From: Paenibacillus algorifonticola | Lineage (GTDB): Bacteria > Bacillota > Bacilli > Paenibacillales > Paenibacillaceae | Direction: 5' to 3' | Assembly: GCF_000971975.1 (NCBI RefSeq) | Contig: NZ_KQ040782.1 | Span: forward strand, 1 to 64,000 | Length of the DNA stretch: 64,000 nt | Shown: positions 42,889 through 54,251 of the stretch, piece by piece | Layout of the letters: every line of letters starts with the position of its first letter | Numbering within the stretch: the stretch's first letter is position 1 | Notes under the pieces: generated by a model | Database searches by the model: none | Told to the model about the DNA's origin: nothing | Seen by the model: only the letters and a program-made list of their open reading frames with translations | Made by a program: the position numbers and the translations under genes

Positions 42889-44454
42889 ATGACCAAGCAA
42901 ACGTTTATAAAAGGGGCCATGATTTTACTTGCGGCGGGCGTCATCAATCGAATTCTCGGTTTCGTCCCGCGCATCGCGCTGCCGCGCATTATAGGCGCCG
43001 AAGGCGTGGGGCTGTATCAGCTGAGCTATCCTTTTTTGGCCGTCATGCTGACAATTATTACCAGCGGCATTCCGCTCGCCGTTGCCAAATGGATTGCCGA
43101 AGCCCAGTCAAACGGAGATGAGGAACGGGTCCGCCATATTTTTCGCAGTGCGATGCTGCTTACGATCTTTCTTGCCATCACGCTGACCAGTCTGCTGCTT
43201 CTATTCTCGCCTTGGATTACCGCGCATTTGCTGCCGGACAAGCGTGTACAGCGCACGTTTATGTTCATGACTCCGATGCTTCTGATCGTCGGGATTTCAT
43301 CTGTATTTCGCGGCTACTTCCAGGGCAAGCAAAACATGATTCCATCCGCCGCTTCCCAAATCGTGGAGACGGTGCTGCGGATTATTTTCTCACTTGGCTT
43401 CGCGATGCTTCTCCTGCCCAAAGGTCTTGAATGGGCAGCGGCTGGCGCAATGCTTGGCGTCGTAGTGGGAGAAATCGGCGGTCTGGCCGTACTGCTATGG
43501 AAATATGCGAGGGAAAAAAGAACGCCCCCGCAGCTGCCTGAGGCAAGCAAGCCATCCACAGCAGTGGATAAGGCTCCTATTATGGGCAAGCTGCTTAGCT
43601 TGTCGATACCGGTTACAGCCAGTCGCCTTGTCGGCTCGCTCTCCTATTTGCTGGAATCCATTTTCACCGCTCGCAGTCTGGCTACGGCAGGCATTGCTAC
43701 AGGCATTGCCACGGCGCAATACGGGGCGCTGCAAGGAATGGTCATACCGCTCATCCTGCTGCCAACCGCTTTGACCTACTCCCTCGCCTCCTCGCTGATT
43801 CCGTCGCTTGCTGAAGCGGCGTCACGCGGCGATATGGCTACGATTCATAAGCGTTTGCACCAATCGATGAGGCTGGCGCTTGTCGCCGGAGCACCTTTCG
43901 TCGTCATTCTTGGCCTATTCGCCGAGCCAATCTGCCGAATGCTGTACAACCACAGCGAAATTGCTCCGATGCTGCAGCTGCTTGCTCCTGTCGGCCTGTT
44001 TATTTATTTGCAGGCTCCATTGCAAGCGACTCTTCAGGCGCTGGATAAACCGGGTAAAGCGCTTATGAACACGTTAATAGGGGCTGCTATTAAGCTGGTC
44101 TTAATTATTTATCTCGCCTCCAAGCCCGAATTCGGCATCTATGGCGCTTTGATTGCAATTAATTTGAATATCGTGCTCGTCACTGCGCTGCATGGCATTA
44201 GCGTTCTAAAGCTGATCGGCTTCCGCATGAAGCTGCGCGATTTTATGAAGGTCCTCTCTGCTATGGTGGTGATGGGGGCAGCAGCACGCTTCGTCATGAA
44301 CCATGAGCCGCTCGCTGCGGAATGGGTAAATTTGCTTGTTGCCTGTGCATGCGGTGCCATCGTATATTTTGCACTAATGGTCTGGACGAACATTATTGAC
44401 CGTCACGACCTGACCCGCTTGCCCAAAATCGGCCATTGGTTTTCACGGACCTAG
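42889..44454 (+). CDS. spoVB: Stage V sporulation protein B / MurJ-like flippase
   Basis: MVF/MATE-type membrane protein of 521 residues with about 14 helices. It is needed for spore cortex formation, probably as a lipid-linked peptidoglycan precursor flippase. N-terminal FIKGAMILLAAGVINRILGF with the conserved Arg, GVGLYQLSYPFLAV, ITSGIPLAVAKWIAEAQ and GLLPTALTYSLASSLIPSL-like segments are typical. GAGGGG precedes the ATG. A bidirectional terminator lies behind it. Confidence 0.92.
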   Translation: MTKQTFIKGAMILLAAGVINRILGFVPRIALPRIIGAEGVGLYQLSYPFLAVMLTIITSGIPLAVAKWIAEAQSNGDEERVRHIFRSAMLLTIFLAITLTSLLLLFSPWITAHLLPDKRVQRTFMFMTPMLLIVGISSVFRGYFQGKQNMIPSAASQIVETVLRIIFSLGFAMLLLPKGLEWAAAGAMLGVVVGEIGGLAVLLWKYAREKRTPPQLPEASKPSTAVDKAPIMGKLLSLSIPVTASRLVGSLSYLLESIFTARSLATAGIATGIATAQYGALQGMVIPLILLPTALTYSLASSLIPSLAEAASRGDMATIHKRLHQSMRLALVAGAPFVVILGLFAEPICRMLYNHSEIAPMLQLLAPVGLFIYLQAPLQATLQALDKPGKALMNTLIGAAIKLVLIIYLASKPEFGIYGALIAINLNIVLVTALHGISVLKLIGFRMKLRDFMKVLSAMVVMGAAARFVMNHEPLAAEWVNLLVACACGAIVYFALMVWTNIIDRHDLTRLPKIGHWFSRT

Positions 44455-44483
44455 AGGCTGGTGAGATAAGACTTGCTTCATGA

Positions 44484-44544
44484 AAAAAAGGCCGCGAGCA
44501 GTTTGGGACATTATGGCTCCCAAACTACTTTCGCGGCTTTTTCG
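44484..44544. terminator. Bidirectional terminator between spoVB and the DUF421 gene
   Basis: AAAAAGGCCGCGA and AGTTTGGGA on one side pair with TCCCAAACT and TCGCGGCTTTTT on the other. The two genes converge here; the DUF421 stop at 44525 lies inside the stem. Confidence 0.85.
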
Positions 44545-45349
44545 TTTTATCCAAAAACAGTTTGCCTTTATGGTCTATTGTGCACAGGAACACTTCCTTG
44601 AAGTCGGTCACACCTTCGTCCTGCAGCACATTTTTCAACCAAAAACGGGTTTTCTCCAGCTTCTCCAAATTTTCATCCTGTACTTTGCCATCCATAATGA
44701 GCGGAATGGGCAAAATCTCAAAACGATATTTTGGCGGAATGAATTTAGCATTCTGCTTCGTGCCAAGCTTGCTCGCCAACGCCGGATTTTGCTCAGTCTT
44801 AATGCCTTCTTCCGCCTGTTGTTGTTGCTCGGTTCCGCCGCTGCTCAGCTGATGCTCAGTGTTCAAACGCTTCTCCGTCATCTCTGCCGGGGACCCTTCG
44901 GTATTTTTAGGAATAATCGACAGCTTGCCGCTCGTCTCCAAAATCGCAAACTCCACATCCGAGATCGCTGTAATTTCATTTTCTCTAAGCTGGAGCATAA
45001 AATCATCCAGATTATAGCGCTGCTTGCGCATCACATCGCGATTCAGCTTGCCCTTCGCCATAATGATGCTTGGCTTTCCGTCAAACAAGAGCCGCAGCTT
45101 GCGATTTTTCAGCGCCACAAAAGCCATTCCCACCTGCACCAGCATTAAAATAATCATCGGCACAATGCCTTCCCACATCGTTCGCTCCAAATCCTCTATA
45201 ACGATCACGGCTATTTCGGCAATCATAACCGAGATAACCAGGTCAAAAACCGACAGCTTGCCGATTTCCCGTTTCCCCATAAACCGCATAATGAGAAATA
45301 CGATGAAATAAATCAATATGGTACGCAGCACAAGGGTCAGAAATTCCAA
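44525..45349 (-). CDS. DUF421 (YetF-type) membrane protein
   Basis: Three N-terminal helices (LTLVLRTILIYFIVFLIMRF, FDLVISVMIAEIAVIVI, GIVPMIILMLVQVGMAFVAL shown by their composition) followed by the cytoplasmic DUF421 domain (RLLFDGKPSIIMAKGKLN; VEFAILETSGKLSIIPK). The function of the family is not settled; some members act in spores. The TTG at 45349 follows GGAGGCGGG at a good distance and begins where relatives do; the extra 20 residues from an earlier ATG are Arg-rich and unlikely. It has a Gln/Glu-rich linker in its middle (about residues 160-185). Confidence 0.88.
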   Translation of the reverse strand: MEFLTLVLRTILIYFIVFLIMRFMGKREIGKLSVFDLVISVMIAEIAVIVIEDLERTMWEGIVPMIILMLVQVGMAFVALKNRKLRLLFDGKPSIIMAKGKLNRDVMRKQRYNLDDFMLQLRENEITAISDVEFAILETSGKLSIIPKNTEGSPAEMTEKRLNTEHQLSSGGTEQQQQAEEGIKTEQNPALASKLGTKQNAKFIPPKYRFEILPIPLIMDGKVQDENLEKLEKTRFWLKNVLQDEGVTDFKEVFLCTIDHKGKLFLDKTKKPRK

Positions 45350-45486
45350 GTGTTCCCGCCTCCTCTGTCGCTCGCGCCTGCTGCATTTTGGCCTGAGCGG
45401 TCTGTACACGTATTCTAACCTGCCGCCATGTCCCTCATACGAAACGGCGAAGCACGAATTTATGGTAAAGGCGGGAAAACATAAAA

Positions 45487-46824
45487 TTACGGGATCAGGA
45501 TAAAATACACATAAGCCGTGGAGACAAGCAGCGACATGAGTGCAATCGGCGCACCTACCTTTAGAAAAGCTTTAAAATGAAAGCTTTTGCCTTCCCGAAG
45601 AGCAAGGCCTGCGGCAATCACGTTTGCGGAAGCGCCTATGAGCGTGCCGTTGCTGCCGAGATTTGCGCCAAGCGACAGCGACCACCACAGCGGCTCCATT
45701 TGACCCGCGCTCAGTCCCAGCTCCGCACCCATCGCGTGAATGACTGGCACCATTGCCGTCACAAACGGCACATTATCCATCGTGGCGGAGGCTACACCGG
45801 AAATCCACAATAGCAGCAATGACGCTATATCAACATTGCCGGAAGTCATTTGCAGCAGGACCAAAGCAATTTGGCTTGTCCAATTGGTCGCCGAAAGCCC
45901 CGCTACCATAATAAATAAGCCAATAAAAAATAAAATCGTACCCCAATCCACCATGCGGAAGGCGATTTCTGCTTCCTTGCGCTTTAGTCCGATAACCATG
46001 AGCAGCGCTGCGCTGCCAAGCGCGATAGCCGCCGGCTCTATGCCTAATGCGGAATGCAGCGTAAAGGCAACGATCGTTAGCAAAAATACGATGACCGATT
46101 TGATCATCAGCTTGCGATTTTTAATGTAGGAGCTTGCGGATAGCTTCATCAGCTCGTTTGCTTCCTTGCTTTTATGCGTAGGCTTAAAATGCTTTCGGTA
46201 CACGAACAAAAACAAACCTATCGTAACGATCAGAATAAACAACGATACAGGTCCTAAATGGACGATAAAGGCATTAAACGTTAACTGCTTGTTTGCGGAG
46301 CCAATAATCATATTAACCGGATCACCGATTAAAGTAGCGGTACCACCGATGTTGGACGCCGCAATTTCTGCAAAAATAAACGGATAAGGATTCAGCTTCA
46401 GCAATTTCGTAATCGACATCGTTACCGGAATGAAGAGCAGCATAATCGTTACATTGTCCAGAAACGCTGAGCTAATGCCGGTTAAGGCAATGAGCAGTAT
46501 AAATATTTTCCACGAGCTTCCTTTGACCCACTGGGCCAGTTTTATCGCTATGTATGGGATGACGCCTGCCCGGTTCAAAATGCCGACAAGCAGCATCATG
46601 CCGATGAGCAGCATAATAACGCGCCAGCCCACCGCCTCCGTAAATGCATAACGCAAATCCAATATGCCCAGCACCAGTATGAGAAATGCGCCTGCCAGCG
46701 CCGCCACTGCCCGATTGATTTTATCCGTAATGACAAAGGCATAGGTTACCAAAAAAATAACTGCTACCGCGATAACCTGCCAAGCCGCCGGATTGTAAAG
46801 CATTCCTGCTGCCTTGGTTTCCAT
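45487..46824 (-). CDS. ArsB/NhaD-type (ion transporter superfamily) membrane protein
   Basis: 445 residues with 11-12 helices and the two inverted-repeat halves of the IT superfamily. FLDNVTIMLLFIPVTMSITKLLKLNPYPF is the first-half signature in parts (SAFLDNVTIMLL; AEIAASNIGGTATLIGDPVN), ATMDNVPFVTAMVP and GANLGSNGTLIGASANVI the second-half one. Family members export arsenite or exchange Na+/H+; no ars genes are near, so the substrate stays open. GAGGGTG precedes the ATG. The gene stands between the DUF421 gene and a divergent small membrane protein. Confidence 0.88.
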   Translation of the reverse strand: METKAAGMLYNPAAWQVIAVAVIFLVTYAFVITDKINRAVAALAGAFLILVLGILDLRYAFTEAVGWRVIMLLIGMMLLVGILNRAGVIPYIAIKLAQWVKGSSWKIFILLIALTGISSAFLDNVTIMLLFIPVTMSITKLLKLNPYPFIFAEIAASNIGGTATLIGDPVNMIIGSANKQLTFNAFIVHLGPVSLFILIVTIGLFLFVYRKHFKPTHKSKEANELMKLSASSYIKNRKLMIKSVIVFLLTIVAFTLHSALGIEPAAIALGSAALLMVIGLKRKEAEIAFRMVDWGTILFFIGLFIMVAGLSATNWTSQIALVLLQMTSGNVDIASLLLLWISGVASATMDNVPFVTAMVPVIHAMGAELGLSAGQMEPLWWSLSLGANLGSNGTLIGASANVIAAGLALREGKSFHFKAFLKVGAPIALMSLLVSTAYVYFILIP

Positions 46825-46957
46825 CTCGCTTCACCCTCTCTTATCCCTCACATTATACGTAATCGGATAGAATTTCGTCCACCCTCCCGCTTGCCTGTAC
46901 TATTCCGCAGAGCCTGGCCATATGGTTTAAGTAAAAGGATTTTAAAGGAGGAAATCG

Positions 46958-47350
46958 ATGAATCCCATTAAACATGTGCCGCGGCCGCCCCAGATCGCTT
47001 CCCCTATGCTGGCGGGTCTCCTGTATGCCATCATTTGGCTCGCCTTAGGCGCTTTGCTGCTCTCGCTTTTGCTGCATTTTGGGAATTTGAAGGAAAGCAG
47101 CCTGCCGATCTTCGCAACGTTTATTCATGGCGTGTCCGCATTTGCAGGCGGACTGACCTCGGGCAAGCGTTCGGGCATGAAAGGTTGGTATCAGGGCGGT
47201 TTGCTTGGACTGCTCTATGGTGTGACTATACTGTTAATCGGCTTTCTTGCTGCCGATGCCGGCTTTTCCCTGCATACGGCAATTCTGCTTGGCATTACTT
47301 TGCTGCTGGGCGCTTTCGGCGGCGTTATTGGCGTCAATCTCAAAAAGTAA
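46958..47350 (+). CDS. TIGR04086-type small membrane protein
   Basis: 130 residues with four helices (LLYAIIWLALGALLLSLLL; IFATFIHGVSAFAGGL; GLLGLLYGVTILLIGFLA; AILLGITLLLGAFGGVI, each read by composition) and a basic loop (SGKRSGMKGWYQG). The family of unknown function is usually found next to yajC in Paenibacillus-like genomes, as here. AAAGGAGG stands eight bases before the ATG. Convergent with yajC. Confidence 0.82.
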   Translation: MNPIKHVPRPPQIASPMLAGLLYAIIWLALGALLLSLLLHFGNLKESSLPIFATFIHGVSAFAGGLTSGKRSGMKGWYQGGLLGLLYGVTILLIGFLAADAGFSLHTAILLGITLLLGAFGGVIGVNLKK

Positions 47351-47393
47351 CTCGGCAGCTTAACAAGAGAAGGCTTCTACATGGTTATATAGA

Positions 47394-47440
47394 AAAAAGC
47401 CTGCGCCTTGAAGGTTAAACCTTCAAGGCGCAGGCTTTTT
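47394..47440. terminator. Bidirectional terminator between the TIGR04086 gene and yajC
   Basis: A very long perfect stem (AAAAAGCCTGCGCCTTGAA and its complement) with A and T runs on both sides and a loop of only a few bases. Confidence 0.95.
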
Positions 47441-47452
47441 GGACCTATCCTA

Positions 47453-47773
47453 CTAATCTTTCGAAATCGTAGGCGCACTGCTAACGACTGAGCTAATTGC
47501 GCTTCGTTCAAACGTCAGCTTAACCGTATCATTGACGCGAAGTACTACTGTATCATCCGTCAATTCCGTGATTATACCGTGCATACCGCCGATTGTTGAA
47601 ATTTTATCGCCTTTTTTCAGCTGCGACAACAGCGCTGTACGCTGCTTCTGTTTCTTCTGTTGCGGACGAATAAGCAAGAAGTAGAACACGGCAAACATTA
47701 GTAGTATCGGCCATGCCATTCCCCAAATGCTATTCGTTGGCGCTCCAGCTGCATCTGCTAACCATAGTGACAT
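47453..47773 (-). CDS. yajC: Preprotein translocase subunit YajC
   Basis: Single-helix partner of SecDF, 106 residues. The helix MAWPILLMFAVFYFLLIRPQ is followed by the conserved basic turn QQKKQKQRTALL and a small SH3-like cytoplasmic domain (LKKGDKISTIGGMHGIITEL). GGGGG precedes the ATG. It follows tgt by 15 bases in the queA-tgt-yajC operon. Confidence 0.95.
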   Translation of the reverse strand: MSLWLADAAGAPTNSIWGMAWPILLMFAVFYFLLIRPQQKKQKQRTALLSQLKKGDKISTIGGMHGIITELTDDTVVLRVNDTVKLTFERSAISSVVSSAPTISKD

Positions 47774-47788
47774 TGAAATCCCCCCTTT

Positions 47789-48925
<1,137 letters not shown>

Positions 48926-48963
48926 TCACGCTTCCTGTCCTCTTTAATTTTGTTGCTCTAATA

Positions 48964-50010
48964 TTAATAAATAAACATCGCATCGCCGAAGCTAAAAAAG
49001 CGATATTCCTCACGAATCGCTTCCGCATAAGCGCCCATAACCGCATCGCGCCCAGCAAGCGCGCTGACGAGCATGACCAGCGTCGACTTAGGCAAATGGA
49101 AATTGGTGAGCAGCGCATTAACCAGCTTGAAGGAATAGCCCGGAAAAATAAAAATATCAGTCCAGCCGCTGCATGCTTGAATCGTTTCCTTCTCAAAGCG
49201 GGCCGCAACGGTTTCCAGTGTCCGCGCAGAGGTTGTACCTACGGCAACGATACGCGCGCCCTCGGCCTTCGCCTGACCCAGCAGCGCCGCCGTCTCCTCG
49301 CTAAGCTCGTAATATTCCGAATGCATCACATGCTCTTCCACAACATCTACCGACATCGGCCGAAACGTCCCGAGCCCTACATGCAGCGTCACATAAGCAA
49401 TCCGCACACCTTTATCCGCAAGCTGCTTCAAAAAGTCTGCTGTAAAATGCAACCCAGCCGTCGGTGCGGCCGCCGAGCCATCATGCTTGGCATAAACGGT
49501 CTGATAGCGCTCCTGCTCCTCCAGACGTTCCCGAATGTATGGCGGTAGCGGCATTTCACCAAGCCGCTCCAGCAGCTCCTGAAAAATGCCAGAATAGGCA
49601 AATCGAATCGTGCGGCCGCCCATATCGCCTTCCTCTTCGACAAAAGCACGCAGCAGAGGCTGGCCGCTGCCATCGTCGCCAAACCAAACCTCTGCGCCGA
49701 TCTTCATGCGCTTGGCCGGCTTCGCGAGTGCCTCCCAGCGGTCACCTTCCAGCTGCTTGAGCAGCAGAAGCTCGATCTTCGCCCCAGTGTCCGCCTTCGC
49801 GCCAATTAATCGTGCAGGCAGTACTCTGGTATCATTAAGCACCAGCACATCCCCAGCATGCAAATGCTGCGCCAGATCGGTGAAGCTTTCATGGTTCACC
49901 GCGCCATTGCTGCGGTCCAGCGTTAAAAGCCTCGATGAGGTCCGCTGCAGCAGCGGCGTCTGGGCAATTAAATGCTCTGGCAGTTCAAAATCAAACATTT
50001 CTACGTTCAT
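48964..50010 (-). CDS. queA: S-adenosylmethionine:tRNA ribosyltransferase-isomerase
   Basis: Moves the ribosyl group of SAM to 7-aminomethyl-deazaguanine in tRNA, the step after Tgt in queuosine synthesis. [21 protein letters not shown] split as [12 protein letters not shown] at the start, [38 protein letters not shown] and [15 protein letters not shown] are the conserved blocks. Length 348. It stands between spoIID and tgt, same strand. A second ATG five codons in is also possible as the start. Confidence 0.96.
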   Translation of the reverse strand: MNVEMFDFELPEHLIAQTPLLQRTSSRLLTLDRSNGAVNHESFTDLAQHLHAGDVLVLNDTRVLPARLIGAKADTGAKIELLLLKQLEGDRWEALAKPAKRMKIGAEVWFGDDGSGQPLLRAFVEEEGDMGGRTIRFAYSGIFQELLERLGEMPLPPYIRERLEEQERYQTVYAKHDGSAAAPTAGLHFTADFLKQLADKGVRIAYVTLHVGLGTFRPMSVDVVEEHVMHSEYYELSEETAALLGQAKAEGARIVAVGTTSARTLETVAARFEKETIQACSGWTDIFIFPGYSFKLVNALLTNFHLPKSTLVMLVSALAGRDAVMGAYAEAIREEYRFFSFGDAMFIY

Positions 50011-50020
50011 CTGTCTGTCA

Positions 50021-52117
50021 TCATTCCTTAGCGATAGTTACATCATTATAATAGTATTTCAGAATATAAGAGTAGTCATACCCTTGCTCGGCAAGTCCAA
50101 GCGCCCCATATTGGGACAATCCGATGCCATGACCGAAGCCTGTACCGACAAAACGGAAGCTTGGCGTCTTTGTTGCTTCACGGACTTGGCCCTTGCTGCC
50201 CATAATATACAGCTTGGCATCCATTTGCTTCACTTCGCCTCCAGCACCAACCGTATAGATCGCGCCTGCGCTTTCCGGCTTTGTTGTCGTTTTCTTATTC
50301 GCTCCAAGTACGGTCACACGTGCCGTCTCATCGATTTGGAACAAGGTGCTTGGCAAGCTACCAAGCGCCGTCCGCAGCATATCCGGATATTTGACCTCCA
50401 GCTTTTTGCCGTTTGCCAGCAATTCCGTAGCGCGTCCGGACTGTCCTGTCTTGCTCACTTGAAGCGAAGTAATCGGTCCGGCTATCGTCGTTACGCTCTT
50501 GAGCGAAGCGACCAGCTCCTCTGAGCTGAAAGGGCCTCGTACCCAAGACATCGGACCCGATTGCACCGATTTTTCCAAAACGACAACCTTTGCACCTGAA
50601 TTGACCTGGCCAACCAGCGGTACATCATCCTGGATGAGCGGAATTTTCCGCACCTTTACGCCGTCAGTGTTAACCTTCATCAGCTTGATTCCTGCGGGAT
50701 TCGTTTCACTTGTAGCCGTAAGCAAATCCTCGCGGATATAACCCGTCAAGCCGCTTGGAAGCACGACGCGGTACCAGCTGTACAGTCCTTTTTCCGCTGA
50801 GCTGTCTGTCGGGCTTTTGACACTTGTCAAATAAGGGACTGCATTGCCCCATACTTCCTTGGCATCCGCTGTAGCCCCTCCGCCATTGGAGGAATAAAGC
50901 GCCTCAATCAGCTTGCCTTTATACAGCACGACCTCGCCTTGCGTAGCGTCTACCGCTTGTATCGTTGATTGCTTCTCCGTGCTTGTTCCAGCATAAGCTT
51001 GGCTGCTCACACTATCGACCACATGGGCGATTTGAAAGCCCGAGCCCTGATAGAGCGCATACGTTCTAGCTGCTACCGCCTGAGCCTTCAACGCTTCCTG
51101 TGGCCAAGACGCAACCATTTCAGAACCTACAACCGAATACAAATATTGCTCAAACGGAAGTTCATTTACTACCGCGAGCTTGCCGTTAAAATCACTGAAT
51201 TCAAACGCGCCGCGATACGTGCGGCTGTAACGCTCCGTCAGCTTGATCGTTTCTTTTCCTGCCGGCTCAACCCATACTTTGGCGCTGGTTACAGGGAACG
51301 TGTACAACGTAAGCGGACTTCCCGCTTTGCCTGTGAGCGTGTGATCGCTCTTCAGCAGCAAATACGGCGTTTTGACATCGGCTTGCAGCAGGCTGACGCC
51401 AGATGCCCCCGATGCAACCTGGATGAGATCCAGATCAGCGCTGCTGGCAGCAGCGCCTACCATAACCGAATAACGCAGTCCGCTGGCTGGCTTGCGCACA
51501 GCGATATACGTATCAATGCCCGCTGCCTCGAATGATGCTGCCGCCTTTACAGCCTCAGTTTTCGAAGCGTAGCCTGTGCTTTCCAGATGAAGCGGGCCTT
51601 GCAGCTCCGGCTGGGAGCCGCCAGAAAGCTTCGTTAACTCGCTGTCTGACTTCCATTTGCTTAGCGCCGTTTTCGCTTCGTCAGCGGTTTTGTACGTACC
51701 TTCTGTTACTTGGTATACCGTCTTGTTTTTCTTGGTTAAGGAAGTAATAAAACCGCTGCCCTTGGCAGTTTGCACTCGTTTATAGGCGCTAAGCGCCGTA
51801 TCGAAGCTGGCCGTTTCCAGCACCTTGACCTTATAATCATCCTTGGCAAAGCGGGCCTGTACATTGCCTGCTTCCCGCAGCCATTCCTCCGCTCCGGACG
51901 GCTGCTTCATGCCAATGGACAATCCGCCCGCCGAGCTGAGTGTAGCCGCAGCCGTATTCACCTGATATTTCCCCGGAAATTGCAAAAATATAGCGACTCG
52001 TATCGAATCAAGCTGAGGTACGGCACCTTGAGAAGGCTGTACATGCCACATTGAAACGAGCAATAACCCAGCTATTGTTAAAAGCGACAATCGTCTGATC
52101 GAAAAGCGGGCGTTCAT
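50021..52117 (-). CDS. SpoIID/LytB-domain protein with SPOR region
   Basis: Exported protein of 698 residues. A signal peptide ([20 protein letters not shown]) is followed by a SPOR-like peptidoglycan-binding region (about 90-240, repeated [18 protein letters not shown] units), then the SpoIID catalytic domain ([53 protein letters not shown] in parts) and the end [18 protein letters not shown]. SpoIID proteins cut the glycan of denuded peptidoglycan during engulfment; this larger form is widespread next to ruvB in Paenibacillus-like genomes and may act in other stages. The start at 52117 has GAAGGTGAG upstream. It is twice the length of Bacillus SpoIID. Confidence 0.9.
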   Translation of the reverse strand: MNARFSIRRLSLLTIAGLLLVSMWHVQPSQGAVPQLDSIRVAIFLQFPGKYQVNTAAATLSSAGGLSIGMKQPSGAEEWLREAGNVQARFAKDDYKVKVLETASFDTALSAYKRVQTAKGSGFITSLTKKNKTVYQVTEGTYKTADEAKTALSKWKSDSELTKLSGGSQPELQGPLHLESTGYASKTEAVKAAASFEAAGIDTYIAVRKPASGLRYSVMVGAAASSADLDLIQVASGASGVSLLQADVKTPYLLLKSDHTLTGKAGSPLTLYTFPVTSAKVWVEPAGKETIKLTERYSRTYRGAFEFSDFNGKLAVVNELPFEQYLYSVVGSEMVASWPQEALKAQAVAARTYALYQGSGFQIAHVVDSVSSQAYAGTSTEKQSTIQAVDATQGEVVLYKGKLIEALYSSNGGGATADAKEVWGNAVPYLTSVKSPTDSSAEKGLYSWYRVVLPSGLTGYIREDLLTATSETNPAGIKLMKVNTDGVKVRKIPLIQDDVPLVGQVNSGAKVVVLEKSVQSGPMSWVRGPFSSEELVASLKSVTTIAGPITSLQVSKTGQSGRATELLANGKKLEVKYPDMLRTALGSLPSTLFQIDETARVTVLGANKKTTTKPESAGAIYTVGAGGEVKQMDAKLYIMGSKGQVREATKTPSFRFVGTGFGHGIGLSQYGALGLAEQGYDYSYILKYYYNDVTIAKE

Positions 52118-52118
52118 C

Positions 52119-52586
52119 TCACCTTCCCCCTTCTGAGTGATTATTGTTCTGCCTTGGCTGCTTCCATTCGCAGCCGTCCACCGAGCAGCTTTGCTGCGTT
52201 CTGCCAAACCATTCGTAACGCCGACCCGCAATGATGCGATAAATAGCATCCGCTATTCGCCGCATGCCTGGTATCCGGTATAACAGGGAGAGCGCGCCCA
52301 GCCCTTTAACCGTGCGCAGCACACGAATAACACCTTCTGCTCCGGCATATAACAAGCCATTGCTGTCCGCAACATGCATTTTCTCATAAAGCTGCTGCGT
52401 GCTCACCTGCTGAATGCCGGGAACGCTCACCGTCCCCCGCTGCTCCAATTGCTGAATTTGCACAAATTGCAAATGGGCCCGCGACGGAAGCTCCTTGAGC
52501 CTTGCAACCGTCGCGATGCAGAGATTGCACTCGCCATCATAGACGACAAACAGCTTTTCTGCTGAACGCTGCCCTGTGCCAGCCAT
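52119..52586 (-). CDS. DUF393 / DCC-type thiol-disulfide oxidoreductase
   Basis: 155 residues. The thioredoxin-like start FVVYDGECNLCIATVARL has the D-G-x-C-x2-C motif that names the family. The role is inferred as a thiol-disulfide protein. It lies two bases after... the ruvB gene ends at 52588, and its own stop is one base before the spoIID-type start, so ruvB, this gene and the SpoIID-domain gene are tightly packed. Confidence 0.85.
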   Translation of the reverse strand: MAGTGQRSAEKLFVVYDGECNLCIATVARLKELPSRAHLQFVQIQQLEQRGTVSVPGIQQVSTQQLYEKMHVADSNGLLYAGAEGVIRVLRTVKGLGALSLLYRIPGMRRIADAIYRIIAGRRYEWFGRTQQSCSVDGCEWKQPRQNNNHSEGGR

Positions 52587-52587
52587 C

Positions 52588-53592
52588 CTAATTTCTCTCC
52601 GGATAAGGGATGCCTAAATGGCGATAAGCCTGTTCGGTCGCCATCCGTCCGCGTGGTGTACGCTGGAGGAAGCCGATCTGCATTAAATAAGGCTCGTACA
52701 CATCTTCTATCGTCTGGCTTTCCTCGCCAATTGTAGCCGCAATTGTATCCAAACCTACTGGACGCCCAGCAAATGTCGTCATCATGGAATGCAGCATTTT
52801 ATGGTCGATGCTGTCCAGCCCCATCGGATCAACCTGCAGCAGCTCCAGCGCTGAATTAGCTATTTCGTCTGTAATAATGCCATCCCCTCGCACTTGGGCA
52901 AAATCCCTTACCCGCTTGAGCAAGCGGTTGGCAATCCGCGGTGTTCCACGGGAGCGCAGCGCAATTTCCTGGGAAGCTTCGCCTACGATGGAAATATCGA
53001 AAATTTCCGCCGAGCGCGAAATAATATAAGCAAGCTCATCAACCGTATAAAACTCCAGCCTGCTGATGACGCCGAAGCGATCCCGCAGCGGAGCGGAGAG
53101 CAGCCCTGCCCTTGTTGTCGCACCAATGAGCGTAAAAGGCGGCAAATCAAGTCGTACGGACCTTGCGCTTGGGCCTTTGCCAATCATAATGTCGAGCGCG
53201 TAATCCTCCATTGCCGGATAGAGCACTTCCTCTACTGTACGGTGCAGCCTATGGATTTCATCGATAAACAGCACGTCGCCCTCCTGCAAATTCGTCAGCA
53301 GGGCAGCGAGATCGCCTGGGCGCTCAATGGCTGGTCCCGATGTCGTACGCAGGTTTACGCCAAGCTCGTTGGCGATTATGTTCGACAATGTTGTTTTTCC
53401 AAGTCCTGGCGGCCCGTAGAGCAATACATGATCGAGCGCTTCCTTGCGAAGCTTTGCCGCGTCTATGTATACTTTCAAATTTTCCTTCGCCTTCGATTGA
53501 CCGATATATTCAGCCAAATAACGAGGACGCAGACTTAGCTCCACCGCCTGATCATCCATCATAAGGTTGGCGGAAATAATTCTTTCGTCCAT
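52588..53592 (-). CDS. ruvB: Holliday junction branch migration ATPase RuvB
   Basis: Hexameric AAA+ motor. Walker [16 protein letters not shown] (about 58-72), Walker [11 protein letters not shown] (about 109-118), sensor 1 [20 protein letters not shown], and the C-terminal winged helix with [19 protein letters not shown]. Length 334. Third gene of ruvC-ruvA-ruvB on the minus strand, probably in the SOS regulon. Confidence 0.97.
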   Translation of the reverse strand: MDERIISANLMMDDQAVELSLRPRYLAEYIGQSKAKENLKVYIDAAKLRKEALDHVLLYGPPGLGKTTLSNIIANELGVNLRTTSGPAIERPGDLAALLTNLQEGDVLFIDEIHRLHRTVEEVLYPAMEDYALDIMIGKGPSARSVRLDLPPFTLIGATTRAGLLSAPLRDRFGVISRLEFYTVDELAYIISRSAEIFDISIVGEASQEIALRSRGTPRIANRLLKRVRDFAQVRGDGIITDEIANSALELLQVDPMGLDSIDHKMLHSMMTTFAGRPVGLDTIAATIGEESQTIEDVYEPYLMQIGFLQRTPRGRMATEQAYRHLGIPYPERN

Positions 53593-53612
53593 CCGTGCTC
53601 AGCTCCTTTTCG

Positions 53613-54251
53613 TCAACCTTTAAACAGCTGCTGCAAAGCGCGCTTCATGAGGGAATCGACCGTCTCCTCTGGAATCACCGTCTGCTGCAAGCCATGCCAA
53701 GCCCGGTCAAGCTCCGCAGCTGTATAACCAAGCGCTGCGAGCGCCTCGCGCGCTTCTTCCCAAGCCGTCCCCGCTCCTTGGCCGCTGCCGCTTTGGAATA
53801 AATCAGGCTCTAAATAAGCGCCCGCCGCCGACAGTACCGCCGCATCGCTTGCGATGCCTGCGAGCTTGTCCTTCAGATCCAAAATCATCCGCTGCGCCGT
53901 CTTCTTGCCGATGCCGGGCAGCTTCGTGAGAAATGTAATATTTTCCTGCTGAATGGCAGCAATAACGGTTTCTGGCTTGCCTCCTGCCAGTATGCCCAGC
54001 GCCACACGCGGGCCAATGCCCGATACTTCCAGCAGCTTGCGGAACAGCGTCTGTTCCTCGCGCGATGCAAAGCCGTACAACAAAATCGCATCCTCACGGA
54101 CGGAATGATGAATATAAAGGGTAACGGCTTCTTCCTTTTTCGCTAACGCGTACGGATTCGGTGTAAATACCCGGTAACCGACATCCCGTACATCCAGCAC
54201 CACATACTCCAGCTCGACATGGGACACTATACCTCGTAAAAAATCAATCAT
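53613..54251 (-). CDS. ruvA: Holliday junction branch migration protein RuvA
   Basis: Tetrameric DNA-binding subunit that holds the four-way junction for RuvB. OB-fold domain I (MIDFLRGIVSHVELEYVVLD, FRPs such as YIHHSVREDAILLYGF), domain II with two helix-hairpin-helix motifs (VSGIGPRVALGILAG; LPGIGKKTAQRMILDLK), and the RuvB-contacting domain III (EAREALAALGYTAAELDRAW). Length 212, slightly long because of the linker between II and III. Starts within the ruvC stop (four-base overlap). Confidence 0.96.
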   Translation of the reverse strand: MIDFLRGIVSHVELEYVVLDVRDVGYRVFTPNPYALAKKEEAVTLYIHHSVREDAILLYGFASREEQTLFRKLLEVSGIGPRVALGILAGGKPETVIAAIQQENITFLTKLPGIGKKTAQRMILDLKDKLAGIASDAAVLSAAGAYLEPDLFQSGSGQGAGTAWEEAREALAALGYTAAELDRAWHGLQQTVIPEETVDSLMKRALQQLFKG